A DNA stretch of 64,000 nucleotides, taken from positions 744,001 through 808,000 of the forward strand of contig NC_039478.1 in the NCBI RefSeq assembly GCF_003590095.1, read 5' to 3'. This document shows positions 12,696 to 27,809 of this stretch, piece after piece; position 1 is the first letter of the stretch; every line of letters begins with the position of its first letter. This DNA comes from Trichoplusia ni (Eukaryota > Arthropoda > Insecta > Lepidoptera > Noctuidae). Made by a program: the position numbers and the translations under genes. Under the pieces are notes generated by a model. The model had not been told where the DNA came from. It made no database searches and worked only from the letters and a program-made list of their open reading frames with translations.

Positions 12696-15410
12696 TATAT
12701 TGGCAATCACAACCGTTGACGTTTCGGGGTTTTGTTCTCTGCCTCGCCGCTACAATGTGTTATTTGTTGGCTTTCACATCGAAAACTTTATTCGAGTTTG
12801 TATGCGAATTTAATTTGTTGTTGAAATATCCGTTCATGTTTTGGTACTAACTATGGTATATCATTTGCAGAGTTTTGTTCCCATTTAATCGGTATTGAAC
12901 AGTATTATGTAACGATAGAGTTTGCGACATTTTATCATAACCCTGTTGAGAGAGCGATAAGTACATTAGTATACGTGCATTAAACACTTTGCACCGTGTT
13001 AGCGTTAGACAGAGTTTTAATATTGATACAAATGTCTTGGGAGGGTGCAGTCACGACGACCTAATGTCGAGATAATGCTCGCCCGAGGAGTTAATTGTAA
13101 GCACAGCACCACACTCCGGTGTCAGGGGTTCCACACACTCCCCTGAGACGGAGGCCCTCTCCCGACGATGTCACTCCCTCGCCGCTTCGACACTCGACCT
13201 CTTAATCATTCACTCCTAATGGAAACCCATCAGCATCGTCTATCTCACTAAAATACGCATGAAATTTAAATGACCCACTCGAAAGTAAGCATCGAAAAAA
13301 AATTGCACGAGAATGTTTGCCGAATTGTGTCCACAATGAACAATAGCGAAGCCACCAACGCTGACGTTCAGCATCCCGCAGCGCGACTTATGAATAGAAT
13401 AATGCGAGCCTACACAAAACCCGCGCGAGGCGAACATCATCAATCAATGTATTTAGAAATGTTTCATTAGTAAACATTAAGATGTTTGCTTACATGTCCG
13501 AATGTTGTCCGCCGTAATAACGTCGGATTCCGTGAAATAAGGATTGGTGGTAAAATATTGTCAGTGGAGATATATGGGATGACGTCGTGAGGTAAAATAA
13601 TCGCAGTGTTCCCGGTTGCGTTGCAAGTTCCCCACGCCGCACCGTAGGTGTCAAGGACACTGCTGTGAATATACATCATTACAAAGTCAGTTTAGCAATT
13701 CTATTGGGATATCTACACAACTGGGTCTGCATTTTGGACAATAGGATGCTAGTAAAAGTAAGATATCAACTGAGAATTGGACCACCATTTTGTGAATGTA
13801 GGTAAATGATTTATAAGGACAGGCACAATGTGAAATGACTTGAGATGTCAAGTATTCAGAATAACTATATTAAGAAATAATTGAAAGGTTTCAGTAATTG
13901 TATCAATATTTGTTCAACTATTTAACCTGCTTACTACGAAGAGACATGACTCTCCTTTTCTTGCAAACAGGTTTCTAATGTTTGCTTATTTAACCAGGTA
14001 TTAAATAAGACTCAATGCATTATGCAAATATAACACTAACATCAAGAACAGCAAAAGAGGTACGTAATAAAACTACAAATTATTTCCACAACAGGTTCGG
14101 ATCGTGACTCATGCGCACAGCGCCTTAAAGAAAAAGAAACGTGGATCCTACAGCGATTCAATGTTGCCGTAAGTTTGTCTGCAGGCGCTTTACTTTACGC
14201 CATTTATTTAATTTGATTCTGATTTTTCATTGCTAAATACAATAAATACAAAGACATTGTACTCAATTTACGTACATATATTGTTTTTTTTTAATTTGTG
14301 TACGATTTATGTAGAGCTTTTTGCAAGTTAAAAATATTAGACCGAATTTGACATAACTAAATAATTCTCAAAGCAACATTATTATTTTGCAAGTATTGTA
14401 TCTTCAATTTTGATAGTTGTCTAACAAAATATGAACGTTGACTTAAAATGTAGAGACAAAATACGAGTTAAAATAAAACCACATGCTAATGAGCCTTCAT
14501 TTGGGATCGATAATATTTTTTAAATAATGTTAATCACCGCAGTAAATATAATATGCGGTGTTATGTTTAGTAAGCATCTATAGTGCGGCTTCGATATGAT
14601 CGATGGCTGGCGTAGCCAAGGACACCCACCCATGCATCCCATAAAAACTTAGACGTCACTGGAACTGGCCTCAATAAAAAATACTCTTACGTTATTGAAC
14701 GTTATCTTTGGCATATATTTATCTGTAACTTAGTAATTAAAGATAAGTTTAAGAAGAATAATTTCAAATACCAGAAATTTTACCTTTTAAAACTAAACAG
14801 AAAACTTTACGATTCAAATGCAAAAGTTATTCAGTTATTAGTATTATTTGTAGGCCGTTTAACCTTGACATGTTATTTTGCAAAACCAGGTGTCGTAGAA
14901 TTTTGTTACACTAGCCAAATATTTTCCCTCATTATGACCTTATACCTTGTACACTCTAAACTTGATAGCTTATGATTCAATGAATAAAGTACAGCAAAAT
15001 TCTAATACGACATTGACTTGTTGTTATCACTCTACACGTGTAGGTACACTAAATGATTTTAATTGGTTTCTTTAAGTTTTGATTACATCACTCACTTCAC
15101 AATCAGTTTTTAATAAATACTTAAATTGATAAACTATTGTTGGATAACCTTTGGCGCGCAGTGACCCATATTTAATTAGAACAAATCTTGGAATTACACC
15201 AACAATTAGTAAATGTAAATACATTTTTTTTGTGAATACTTTTAGCTATTCGAGTATTACTTATTGAATCAAATGAAACTTTAGTTTTACTGGCAAAGGA
15301 TAGGATACATTTCAATTTTACCTTGCTAATAGCAACTCCAAAAAATCTAAATTAGAACGATTGTTTTTCAGAATACCAGGTCAATACACAATCAGCTATT
15401 TAATAAAAGA

Positions 15411-15432
15411 AGATAGTGTCATCACACTATCT
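15411..15432. repeat. Perfect 9-bp inverted repeat (hairpin)
   Basis: The arms AGATAGTGT and ACACTATCT are separated by CATC. It is too short for a microRNA precursor and has no recognised element around it. Confidence 0.8.
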
Positions 15433-16939
15433 ATCTCGAGACACATCCATCTTGAGATTTAGTTGCTGTTTTCTGTTTTAGCCTTCTTGAATATTTGAAA
15501 CTGATTTTAAAATCTTCAAATTACTTGTAACCAGATGTAATACATACTCGTAGAGTACCTTAAAAAGATATTTTACAACCATTTTTGTCTTTATCTGGAG
15601 ACAACAAATTACTGTGAACAATAAACTCGAATATACAAAACGATTTTGTCCCATTAAAAGGCAAACAATCTTGAACTGCATTCGATTGAAAATTTTCTTC
15701 ATACTATTCTGAACACTACCCATCATGCAAGTCACATCTAGTATTTCTTTACATGTTCAACGTTCGTGCTTAATGAAATACACATATCGATACATCATTG
15801 ATCGTGGTGAGATAGCGAGCCCACGTCATGTTTACTAGATCTGACATGAACGGCTCGTGTAGTTTCAACTCTCATTACAGGAATTAATGATGATTGTCAT
15901 TCAGCTCTTCGCAAGGATTTCGTTAGTTTGATCTCATGTACACTTTTGCCTAGATCCGTTTTGGGCATAATATGGTCTGATGGTTGTGTTAGGTTCAAGA
16001 TCTTCAGGTATTACTTTTAATATAGCTATGTCTTTTGATCTTATCTTGCGTTTTGTTTTCCATCTGACTAAAGTAAGAATTTAATGATATTATGCAAAAG
16101 CAAGAGGTATTTAATAGCGCGCAATAAATATAGAAACATTTCTCAGATTTGGACATAAAATTTTATTCTGATATGTTTTTTTTATATAAGTACCTAAAGG
16201 CGTTTAAATATCAACAAAGTTATTAAAATTAAGTATTATCATAAAAGAAGAAACATTTAAAATTACATAAGAATTCAATCTCGGTAGTACTAAAAATGCA
16301 GTTCCGAAGAAATGATTTTTCGTAAAGCCGCAATCACAATACCAAATTATAGTAATTGTAAACAAAAATAGTTTTTACGACTCGTGCCGAGGAGCAGTCG
16401 TAAAAAATGTTCGGTGGTAGCAATAATAACTTCATTCAACCTTTGTCGATCTCCATCGGATCACAAAAAAGGATTTTTTACAATCAAAATCAATTTAAAA
16501 TTAATAAAACCGTTCAGAACGACCGCAACGCTCAATCATCTGGTACTTATATCAAAACATTTAAAAAGAACAAACACATTTTTGGTGTTTATTATTTCTC
16601 GTACTGTTGTTTGAAATGACTTTTAATAATACCCATTTAAACGAGTAGCCCGGCCCTTTCACTGTTGTGATATTATGTGTACCGATTACGGTTGTTGTGC
16701 ATATCGAACGTTATAATTTCCCTTGATTCTAGCTTGTGCAATTCATATTACAGGTTTGCTCAACTCACAAAAGACTAATAAACTAAACAATAACGAGTGT
16801 TGATACTAACATTTTATTATGAAAGCTGAACTTAAACATAGACATTCGAATTCCCATTAATCTTGTATAATAAAAGCCTTTGATACAACTCAAAGGCCAT
16901 CACGTTTTTTTTCACACATCCGGCTCGAAGGACCATAAA

Positions 16940-16963
16940 ACCGTGGCTCGCTAGGGCCACGGT
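16940..16963. repeat. Perfect 8-bp GC-rich inverted repeat (hairpin)
   Basis: The arms ACCGTGGC and GCCACGGT flank an 8-base loop in an otherwise AT-rich stretch. Function unknown. Confidence 0.8.
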
Positions 16964-19900
16964 CAAAATAATCGAATATTATTTTTCACAGATTACAAAA
17001 TCCAACTCTGGCTTGACAGTTCTTTTATAGGGCCATCGTCATAATTCGTTACCGAATATTTAACCAATAAAGCTTAATACGTACAAGCATTCCTAAAATT
17101 CAAGAGATATATTTAAAAAATACCACATAATGATTATAACACACTTATATTCATTAATCTCGGGATAAATTATAATTTATAATGGCTTACGAGCGGTGCA
17201 TTAATAAATTTGGACGAGAGTATTGAAAAGTCCCGAGTTATGATAAATAAATAACAACATGATATCGTGGAACAAACAAACAAACACAGGTCACCTCCCG
17301 GAGTTCGGCGCGCGTGCCCCGGATTAGCTGTATTTTCATATCAAAGGGCTTGCTCAGTTTTATGAATTGCTCCTATTTGGGCCCCGACGTTATGTCTTTC
17401 TTTATACAAGGGACGTTTCGCGTGGGAGAATTTAATTTGTTGCACTTTTCGTTTAATCGCATTAGAGGGTATTCATATCTTTATTTTGTCGAAGCAATAG
17501 CTCCTTATCGTCGGTTTGCATAGGCGCTGAATGACAATGTAATTTAATATTCGGAGTAATAATCTCTTATTGCAATTGCAAATCTCATTGTGTCAGAAGG
17601 GGACCGGTTACTATGTGCGGGTGAGTACAACATAATTATTTACAATATTTTGTGTGTTCTACTTATTTGACATTTAAGATATTTTGTTATACCTAGTGTT
17701 GAAAAAAGAGCAGTACTTACCTATCTACAATTGTATTTTGGAAAAGTAGAACGTTTATACTTCGATGAAAGAAGCAAACACAATATTGAAATACAGATGT
17801 TGTATTCGAGATAAGCTATCACCGTAGGAACCAGTCTTTGACATATGGATGTGGGGAAACAGCCGGTAATATGACGTCATTATTCCGGGATTGGCAAATG
17901 GATCACACGGTGAATCCGCGGACCACCGGACTCGGTATTGTCAGATTTGTCCCCATTTCCATGAATTTTGTTTATTCAACATTGGTCCGTTTCTGGGTTT
18001 GTTTTGTATGTTTTTTTACTTATACACATGATTTATCCCCGCCCATTAGGTCACGGTGAGTAATGCAGGCGAGCCGGGCCCGCGCCCCGGGGCGTCCGAT
18101 CCGTCCGCGTAGATAGCAACTACACGTGTTGTCAACTTGTATGTTTTCATCCAAATACCGTATATTTGATAAATTTAACATTCTACATTAGTATGATATC
18201 TCGATAATGACGCCGTTTTATACCGAGGTGTCAGCTAATAAAGTTCTCCGGTTTCGGGCTCTCGCCGAATGTAGGTGTTTTACAACTTGTTTACTCACTT
18301 GTTGTGACAATGTCTATATTTTAAATCATAGTTAATTTGCGAATATCGTCCACACATTGAGCGCCGCACTTCCTCATGTCAAGTGGCGTATACAAGTGTT
18401 GGGTAATTACAAAATTATTTTATGAAATAGTGCTGTCGATGTTGACAAAGTGTAATGACAATACAAAGTGGTGTAAGCAAAAGCGTGACCTTTTGTGTAT
18501 CGAAGTAATTGTCGTTTATTGTTAATATAACTTGGATGGTTTGTTTGTTGTTTACATGTAGGTAAACATATTGTCATAAGTCGAGGTCATTGGTCCCATA
18601 AAGTGTTCTCAATTACTTACCACAATGGTATCAGGTGTCTGTTTACAAACAACCATAGTTCTTAGTCATAAGCTGCAAAAGAGCCAAGTCATCAGGTGCT
18701 ATAGACATTCATAAACAAGTTGAACAAATCAACAAATATTATAAACAAAGCCCACTTGTCACCCGACGTAAGCGTTTTTGTTCCTCGTGCATTTTTATAA
18801 CAAGCGTTTTTGTAGTGAGGCGATGTAGGAAGGAAGCCGCGGCGGGGGGTCCCGGCGGGCCTCCCGGGGCACCACTACACAAAACATTTCGTGATCCATA
18901 AAGACAAAAGGAAAATTAAAATCTGTAAAACTTACGGGTCGCTCCTCGCGTTCTTGTACGCTACACTGACAACCAGCTACACTCCAAATTATTTACGTGA
19001 TTGAAGTCCTACGAACTTGTTACAAACTTTCGCATCTCTCCAACATATGAAAGAGAAGAAACCTTTATGTTTCTGAAACTAACTTAATTTAGTCATTTGT
19101 TGAATAACTGTTTTATTTTTGTAAATACAAAATCTTTACATGTTAAACACAAACACAACTTAAAACAACAAAGAAGTAAAATTATAAAAGAAAAAAATAC
19201 ACATCGCATTAAAGAAACTTCCGACTTACTCATAATAATTAAAACAACCAGTAATCAAACCACTAACGAATACCAAACATAATTGTTCTTGTCTCTACTA
19301 AGTATCACAAATGACTAAATCAACACAATAGCTCGGAAAAACCACACTCGAACACGAAGTCGATACAGCAATCTAGTTTAATTGTACAGTTTAGTTCACC
19401 ACTGTATCGCGAAGTAGTCACGAGAACTCTCCAGGCGTGTATATAATAATGTATTTACATATTATTATTCATGGAAACAAATGTCCTTTGAATGGTTTTT
19501 GGATTTGTTGACTTAATACAAAGTGCTTTTGCGAGAGGTGGTCGGTCTGCCGGCGACGTCGCATAATGGATGGTCCCGATGTTCGCATTTTGCGCAAATG
19601 TTTCTCTTATAATATCACAAAATATATCTTTGTGAGTAGAATCAATGCTTTTGTTGCCTTCTTCGTTGTTTGCGCTAGCACTGTCTCTTATTCAATACGG
19701 ATTTTCGTTGAGAATTGAATCTTTACCAACTCGTTTTATCGTCTTACAAATTGTGAAAGATTTTGTTATTACTTTTAAATACGAAATGATTAATTTAACA
19801 AACATTGGTAAGGTTACCACAAACCATCTTAGCTAAGTTAAAGGATTAACAGAACTAAGATAAAGTGAAAAAAGTGGAGCAGCGAGAGAATACACTGATT

Positions 19901-22900
19901 CTGGTTTAGGAAGAACCAATTAAGTTTTTGCTTCGGAATTCATCCTATATTGATTGGGAGAAAAACAGTTAGAGACTAATTTAATAATAACCTAAAAAGT
20001 TCGTCATTCAAGTTATTAATAGTATGCATGTTTTTTACTTCTTAAATATAAATATTTTTGTCTATGAAAAAGTTTCGAGAGTTTTATGTGTTTAAACCTC
20101 AATTAAAATGAGAAAAATAATGACACTCTGAAGAAAAACACTGATATTTTGAGGATGATCATAGCTGGTATGGTATGAATGTTCTTCTTCACTAACGCCA
20201 ACTTATTAGATAATTATTATAAAAACAAGACTACTTGAACACCAAATGACTATCACACATGCTAACACAATCGTAGAGCTGGATGGAACAAATGCCTTTG
20301 CCATTTGGTGAAAAAGAAAAAGAAAATGAGTGTTCATCTGCTTTTAAGTAAAAACAGCATCCTGCAGACATCAGACGTCACCAGGAGAAAGGAGAAGTGA
20401 GTGTTGATGTGCGAGGAGTTCGTCCAGCGTGGAGCCATGAGCGACCAGCCCGACCTCCGGAAATCATTGGTGCTGTAATAAAGAGCTGAGCAAGCTCCGC
20501 GCCCGCACGCTGCGTGATAGATGCCCACGAACGAGCGACAAAAAAATAACAAAATCGACTTAGCAAACATGTTTAATAAAATGAATGACCCGCTCGTATA
20601 TCTTCACCTGCTTAGTATGACATAAATTATAATAACATTATGTTGTACACGTTCAAGGAGTCCCAACAAATTCTTATTCACTAGAAAATAAGACGTTTCA
20701 CAAAAAATATTGTCCGAGTTATTAAGATGAGTTCGAAATAGAATAAAACGTTGGAATTTTTCTATATGTCACCCCGCTGGTGAACAGCGTACACTGTCTT
20801 TTTGTTGTTTATTGCTTACGTAACTAGCCTTGTATAGGCTTTAAGTAAACAGATTTAAAGTCATGACGTGAAATATTGTCATCGACACTAATAAACAATT
20901 TATTAGTATTCGTTTTAATTCTATTATTAAAAAAATGGATTTATTTATCTAAATGTACTACTTAATTACTTGTCTCAGGACAAGACGTCAAAAATTAAAA
21001 CATTTATTCAGGAGCATTAGTTTCTGACAACTATTATATATTATGATCTCACTTTGTTGTGGTAATGTTATAATCTTGGGTAAGTCACCCATATGCATGA
21101 ATACGTGTGAAAAAAAAAAATTGATTTACTGTTGTCTCTAAACCAACTATATCAAAGAAAACATTGAATTATTGAAACTTCATAGTTTTCACGTTTTGCG
21201 AGTAATTTCCTAGTTCAAACAAAGACAACGTTGTTCAGATTCTCGATAGCAAGGCAAACAAAGCCTTCAACAAAATTGCCTCCCCCGCAGACACCCTTAA
21301 CGATCGCAAAAGCAGGCTGCACATAATTAGCGCTAAACAATATTTAGCGCCGATTAACCCCATAAACTCGCATTAAATTAAAAGGGCAGTAAAAATCAAT
21401 TAGAGAGTCCATCCGAGTGATGTAACCGCACGCTTCCGAATTCCTCCTTTTATTAACAATTAGGTGGGTTTATGTGTGGAGTAGGTGCGGATTAGGCGAG
21501 TTTCGGACGACGTGCGTGTCTCCGCCGGACGGCGGGGGCTTAGCCTCGAGGGATGCGGCGACCCTTCAAGCTACACGATGACAGCTGCCTTTGTCGTGTC
21601 CGAAGAGGAATTTTATACCGCGAAATTGACAGGCACGCTGTACCGTAACTCATCGATCGCGCAACGTGTTCCCAGGGATGTTTCGATGAGCGCAATAAAG
21701 TATTTGCTCATGTTCTCGGCGCATAAGTGAAGCCAAGTCCGCAGTTCACGCGGCGGGGTCCGATTTATGTTGTTTTATATCGTCGTGTCCGCTTTTGTTA
21801 ATGTGAAAATTAAATCGGCGTGTGTTTTTGTTATATCATTTGCTTATAACTTTTGAGTTATAATGGCGCTAATACAAAACGTCATTTGGTTTACTGTTCT
21901 CGATTTGATTATCATTTTGAGATTCGGTATCAAAAGTTACATAAAACGTCGTAGTTTTTCTTCACTTTTATACTTTAGCACAAGTTTTATCCCCACCTAT
22001 TTCGAAATGATAATAATTTGACAGCGAATACCCCTCGTAAAGAGTAATCTGCATACGTACGTGAGTACATCGCCGCACAATCACGCCTGAAGGTGAACTC
22101 ATTTAAACTCCAAAGTTCCTCTCAATCGCGAATCTTCGACCGCCGTGTAGGAATGCCTCATTGATTTTCCTTTGGATTATGCGTCGACTGCGCCGTGAAA
22201 GTATTTTCAAGTTAGGCATTTGATCCCAATAGAAATATTAATGAAGTAAATCTTTCGGCTCCTATTTCCCTAATTCCTTGATTCAAATCATTTCATGAAC
22301 ACAGTTTGCGAGTTCAATTCGTTTTTAGGAAAATCTGTCAAAGTATGTCCTACCTATGCCTTAAATTTTGAACGATATTAAGTTACTTGCCATATTGTGT
22401 AGGAATATTAGCCGCTACGTCAGACCGATAATGTTGTAGATTTTGTTTTTATTTGCAGTCGTTGACTGTAGAGCAACTCTATTTAAGTTGATAGGTACCT
22501 TTTAACAGATATGAGAAAATTATCCTTTTTAATCAGTTGAGTATCTGCAGTAAATTTAAGTAACATTACCGGGCTTATCTGTAACAGTATTAATATTGGT
22601 AAGGGTAATATCTACTGGCTGAGTGTAGCGACGTACCGAGAGGCTAGCGCATCGGGTACAAGACACAGGGAGCCGAGCGCAGACGAATTGCTGTAGATAA
22701 ATTATTAAACGTAATGTTTTCAGTTATCTCCGATGTCGGGATGGTGGAATGCCGGCGATCACATCTCGGACGTAGGGAGCGATCGATGCCTCGATACGCG
22801 CCCGGCACACATCTGGTAGCCACTAGTTTGTTATCGGCGTGAACCCTCGGCCAAACCTATTTATCGAAGTCATAGAGATTTATTGATGGCTATTTTAGTT

Positions 22901-25900
22901 AATAACATGACGTCTAACACATTATGTCACAATAAATAATTAGATATATCTCGGTTCGCAAACAACCGTCATTTATTTATGTTAGTTTTCTGTCAAAGTG
23001 TGCTTATTAATCTGCGAAACAGCATCGTACATGCACATAAACGTTAAATTAACAAATTGATCGATAATACTCCAAAAGTGGGTGATTAAAATTTATAATG
23101 ACCATCGCCAATCGACATCTAGATTTTATTTGCCAAGTAAAAATGTATCCGTGGGTCGTTCAACTTCTGTTTGAACAAATTTCGGCAAGAAAATCAAGAT
23201 AAAATTCTAAACAAGCCAAACAACTCCAAGTCTCATAAATCGTTCATAAAAATCTGTTTATTGGTGCAATAAATAAAAGTGTAGGTCCACAAAGATATCC
23301 ATGCATATAGGGGCAGTATTACGCAATAGTTTGATTTATTGGTTTCGGCAAGGTGCACAAAATTCTAACGGCTCGCGCCCTCTTCAAGACGCGTGATAGA
23401 ATTTCGCCTCGGCAATTTTCTCATACATGCGAAAAACTATTCGGAGCGGCCCGCGGTGATAAATGTGAGGTTATGAATAAATTTGCCCCTTCGCAACCAA
23501 ATCTGAAGTGATTAGATTCGACACTTTGGACGTGGGGCAGGTGGAACGAGCCACCTGTACTTTACATTGTTTACGACTGTGATTGCGGATGTCATAATGA
23601 GCACTCATAACATTAAAACACTAAACGCACGTGAGGGCGTACCTATAAGGTTTGTTTTATTGTTCTCCAATTCCATTTGTACACCTAATAAATTTTACAA
23701 GTTTAAAAAAAGCTAACTTGAGCAGCGTTCGCAATAAGAGCCATTCCCGGCGAACAATAGCGGAATAACATTCACAAAGCAGTAAACGACGTTGGAAATC
23801 TAAATATTTATTTGAATTACTGTGAGCGGGGCGGGCGCGGACGACGCCGCGGCCTCGGCGCTGCGCTCCTGCCCGGAACCGCTAACTGGACCACGAACCT
23901 CACGGGGTTAACCGAAGACGAGACTTAAATATTTATAAGGACAACCTAATCTAAGCGCAGTTTAGGATAAAAGTGTTCTAAGGCATTGGTATGATTTACA
24001 AGAAGGATAATCATAGCTGTAAAGCACCTACATAATATTCGTGATGAACCTCCTTCGTTAAAAAAACATAAACTCCATCTTTAAATACTTATCCATTTAC
24101 TCGTACATTTTGACCGGGACCAGGAACAAAGGATTTTATAATGAAATTGAAATGCTAAATTCAAATTGCAATTTTATCAATAAACCTATTGGAACGTTTT
24201 GAAACATTTTGTTAGTTTTTCTCGACAGTATTGAAGTGTAAATGTAAAAAATACTAAGTATCATAATTAGACTGCGTTGACTCCAATACGAAAAAAAACA
24301 AGAGCAAAACAAGATCAAAATTTGTTCATTAAGTTTTATTGCAAAATTATCTAAGTAATTAAAAATACAGGATTAAATAATGTTTGATTAATTGTGAGCA
24401 AGTAAAGCACAGAACGTAACTTAGCTTCACATAAAACAGCGGTAGAGCTTCATGTTCTATCGAGGTAAAGCGCGGTAGGACCAGGTGTGCCATCTGTCGC
24501 TCAATGCTGGAAGCTCGATAAACGATAACCCTACTTCCTGGTTACAGAACTGTAGTTTGCATGAATTAAACCTAAAAGCTAATAGTTCTGCCGTAATCAA
24601 TGTGATGGCAAATATGTGCGCTAGTAGAAATTAAAAAACACTAATTAAAATTGTTAAAAATTTGCCAAAAATGTCATAGTTTGAACTGTTTATCAGGTTG
24701 GTGGCGTGATTGAGCTTCAAATGCCTATTTCTATACATTTATATTGTTTACGTGTCCGACTCGTAAAGGGGAGAGTTATGAGCCGTCTATCGACTTCCCC
24801 TAAACAGCGCTCCAACTTGTTGACTTGCTTATTATTTCCATTACTTCAAATCTTTGCCTCCAATAAGACCAACTAATCAAATGAGTATGATTAACATTTT
24901 ATCCTTCAGCAAGAATTAGCATTTTACTCTTTACTAAAACACAAATTTAAAGCTAGTGTTAGGTACAAGCCTTGTGACTTTAAATCTTTCGAATGTTATT
25001 AGCTCCTGCATGTAAAATATTGATATAATAATATAAGTTCTATACGACGATCATGTGGTATGATCTAAACTCCAATTAATTAAAGCAGGAACAGCAAACA
25101 ATTTTATTGCGGCAATCATCTGCAAGCTTCGATTTCTATAAAGGTACGTATAAAATATATTGGTGTGACAGTCGTACAATTTGATTGGCTCCATGGGTTA
25201 TTAGCTGCTATTTGTGTTGTCAATGTTTATGACCATTTTATTAGCAATGGAGGTTTTATTGCAGATTCAATTGTTATAGCAACGGATTTGATTAAGTAAA
25301 GCAATCGTTGCGTTTTGTTTGTCGCTTAATGAGTATCAACGTTTTATGATCCATATTCTGTGGGATTCTCTGTATGTTATTCGGTTTGTTTATTTTGTGA
25401 TAAAGTAACTCAAGTACTTAGTTCTTAGATCAAATTCGAACTAAGCTCTAACATTGACTTTTGAAATCTATGCTCTTTCAAATATGATTGTGTTTCTCAA
25501 TATAGTTGTAAGTGGACATTTTAAACTTTGCTTGCATAATTCAGGATTGCGTTTCTCTTGATAGGACCAGCGATAAACCAGGTATACAGCATCTGGAAAT
25601 ATTTATCCTAAAACCTGTGTCAATACTTGATTATTTAAGTATCCATGAACTAATTAAAAATCCGACGAATGTTATCTAAATCTTTATAAATCAAAACTCC
25701 ACATTCGTTTATTGCTTATTTTAACCTCTAACATTTGTATAATTAGCTTGTTTTGTCGCTTTATTAATAATACCTTAAATCTTAATGAATTGTACAGAAT
25801 CTGTTGTTTCAATTAAGATAATGCTGTCTATGTAATACATTCATACTGAACGTGAAGGTTCATAAAACTAACCATAGATACATTATTATTTTCTCTATTC

Positions 25901-27809
25901 ATTCCACGCTATTGTTAGCATTTATATAGGGACGTGAATGTATATATCAAATTTGTTGTACCTAAAGCAAGTTCGATTAAAAAAGCTTTTTAATTAATAT
26001 AATCTCGGCAAACTGGAAACAAAACCAATAATTTTATCTTAGAAGGTTGAAAAAAAGTTCTTGTTATTAGCTTTTAAGCATTGTTTAAGTGTTGAGAGAA
26101 AGGGAGGGACCCCTCGGCAAGTGCTCGACGACTTTTAGCGGCTCATTATAGACTTTTTTCCCATTTTGTTTATAGGTACGTAGGTACGATCAAGATCAAA
26201 CCATTTAAAGTGGATTTCTTTTAACTTAGTTCTGATTAAGCGCTTAGCAAAGGGTAGGGTATCAATAGCTGTTTCCGCTGATTAAGAATTAATTGTAAGC
26301 AAATGGAAAAAGGTTTGTCCCAAGTCGCATTTTAATGAAACGAAGCTAATAATTTACTTAGTTAACGTTTTAAAATGCTCAGTTAGATAGCCCGTACCTT
26401 TTTGTGGACCTGTTTTATATGTTGGTAACGGGTACCCGCGGCAATATTTTGATCCATGCCTATAGATTAAGGATTTATGATAAGGAAGGGATCAGTTGAC
26501 CATGCATATCTACATGCCAATAAACATAACAAAGGATAATGGAATAAGTCGAGAAATAAAACTGACACCGTTCAAATAAAGATTTAATTACAATCGTTAC
26601 ATAATTTTACTGATAATAATAATAATTAATAGGTATATATTCTATAAATATCTATATAGAACATTTAATATTAAGCGAATGTATTCGATTTGGTCACATT
26701 GAAATTTTCTTCATCTATGATTTTAAAGTTAGATGAACTTTTATATGAACAAGCCTCAAACTATTGCTTTTAGTATTGTGACCGGAGAAACAGAACGTAT
26801 TTTCTTAATGTGGGAAATTAAGTTTTAATTCTATGTAAAATGCTTAATAAATAACCTTATATTACCGATCGATGTATGTATGTATGCGTTTGTTACAAAG
26901 TCTTTCGAAACATGTCTCAGATATTCACAGCTCCGCTTAATAAATGCTGTGCGTTGACATCGAAGATCGTACACCACCTAACATGAAGAGGCTGGACATT
27001 GTATCAAAATGTCTGATGTCATCACATAGCATTTATTAACAAAAATAAAACAATATATCCATCAATTCCACACCTATAGCCAGCTATTAACCACCTTTGC
27101 TTAGTACATCCTTATGGCTACAAAACCCTTAACACCAGTTAGGTAAGGCAGGTATTAACCTCCTTGGATTTCGTATCTAATAGCATTATTCATTTAATCC
27201 TTAAATTACCCACATGACTAAAATCTGACATTGTTTTTCTCTATAATGTATATAATCAAAACGTTGTATCTGAAAAATGGCTGCGACCGAATTATTAATA
27301 AAAATATTCAGAATATTTTATGTACATGTATACTAATAATACTTTTAAACAATATTTATAAGGTTCATCATCGAAATAACCGTCGACATCATCGAGCGTG
27401 GTGAAATCATACTAATTACTTTGTACACATCTTGACAAACTAAAATAGAAAATCTACAAAACATTTTAATATATACAAGGACAACAACAATAACCAAATC
27501 GACGATTGTTTATCGACTATTCATCTAGTTATCAACAAAATTAAACAATAGTCTGCGTAGTAGGGCGCGATACCAAACCTAACGACCTCTTGTCCTCCAC
27601 TATCTCAATGTACAATTACACTTAAATCTAATCAAAGTTAAGTCTGGCACCTGTACTAACGGATAACTTATTGCTCCATAAGTAATTCAAATCATAAACA
27701 TAAGTTTGGAAGAACATAGCGAAAACATATTATAAGATTCCTTATTTTATGCCAAACATCCCAGTCATGGAATTTGTCAATTAATTTACAATAATTCACT
27801 AAAACCTAT

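Larger units (their letters stand above)
12696..27809. other. Long non-coding stretch 3' of mirr
   Basis: Fifteen kilobases without a recognisable gene. GC-rich islets occur at about 18,070-18,110, 18,835-18,885, 21,490-21,560 and 23,820-23,885. Perfect short hairpins lie at 15,411-15,432 and 16,940-16,963. Open frames do not exceed about 85 codons and carry no recognisable domain. The emptiness fits the wide regulatory deserts known around Iroquois genes. Confidence 0.6.

Noticed and set aside
16384..16619. Two overlapping plus-strand frames of 70-76 codons
   Set aside because: AT-rich, lysine/asparagine-rich chance frames without family resemblance.
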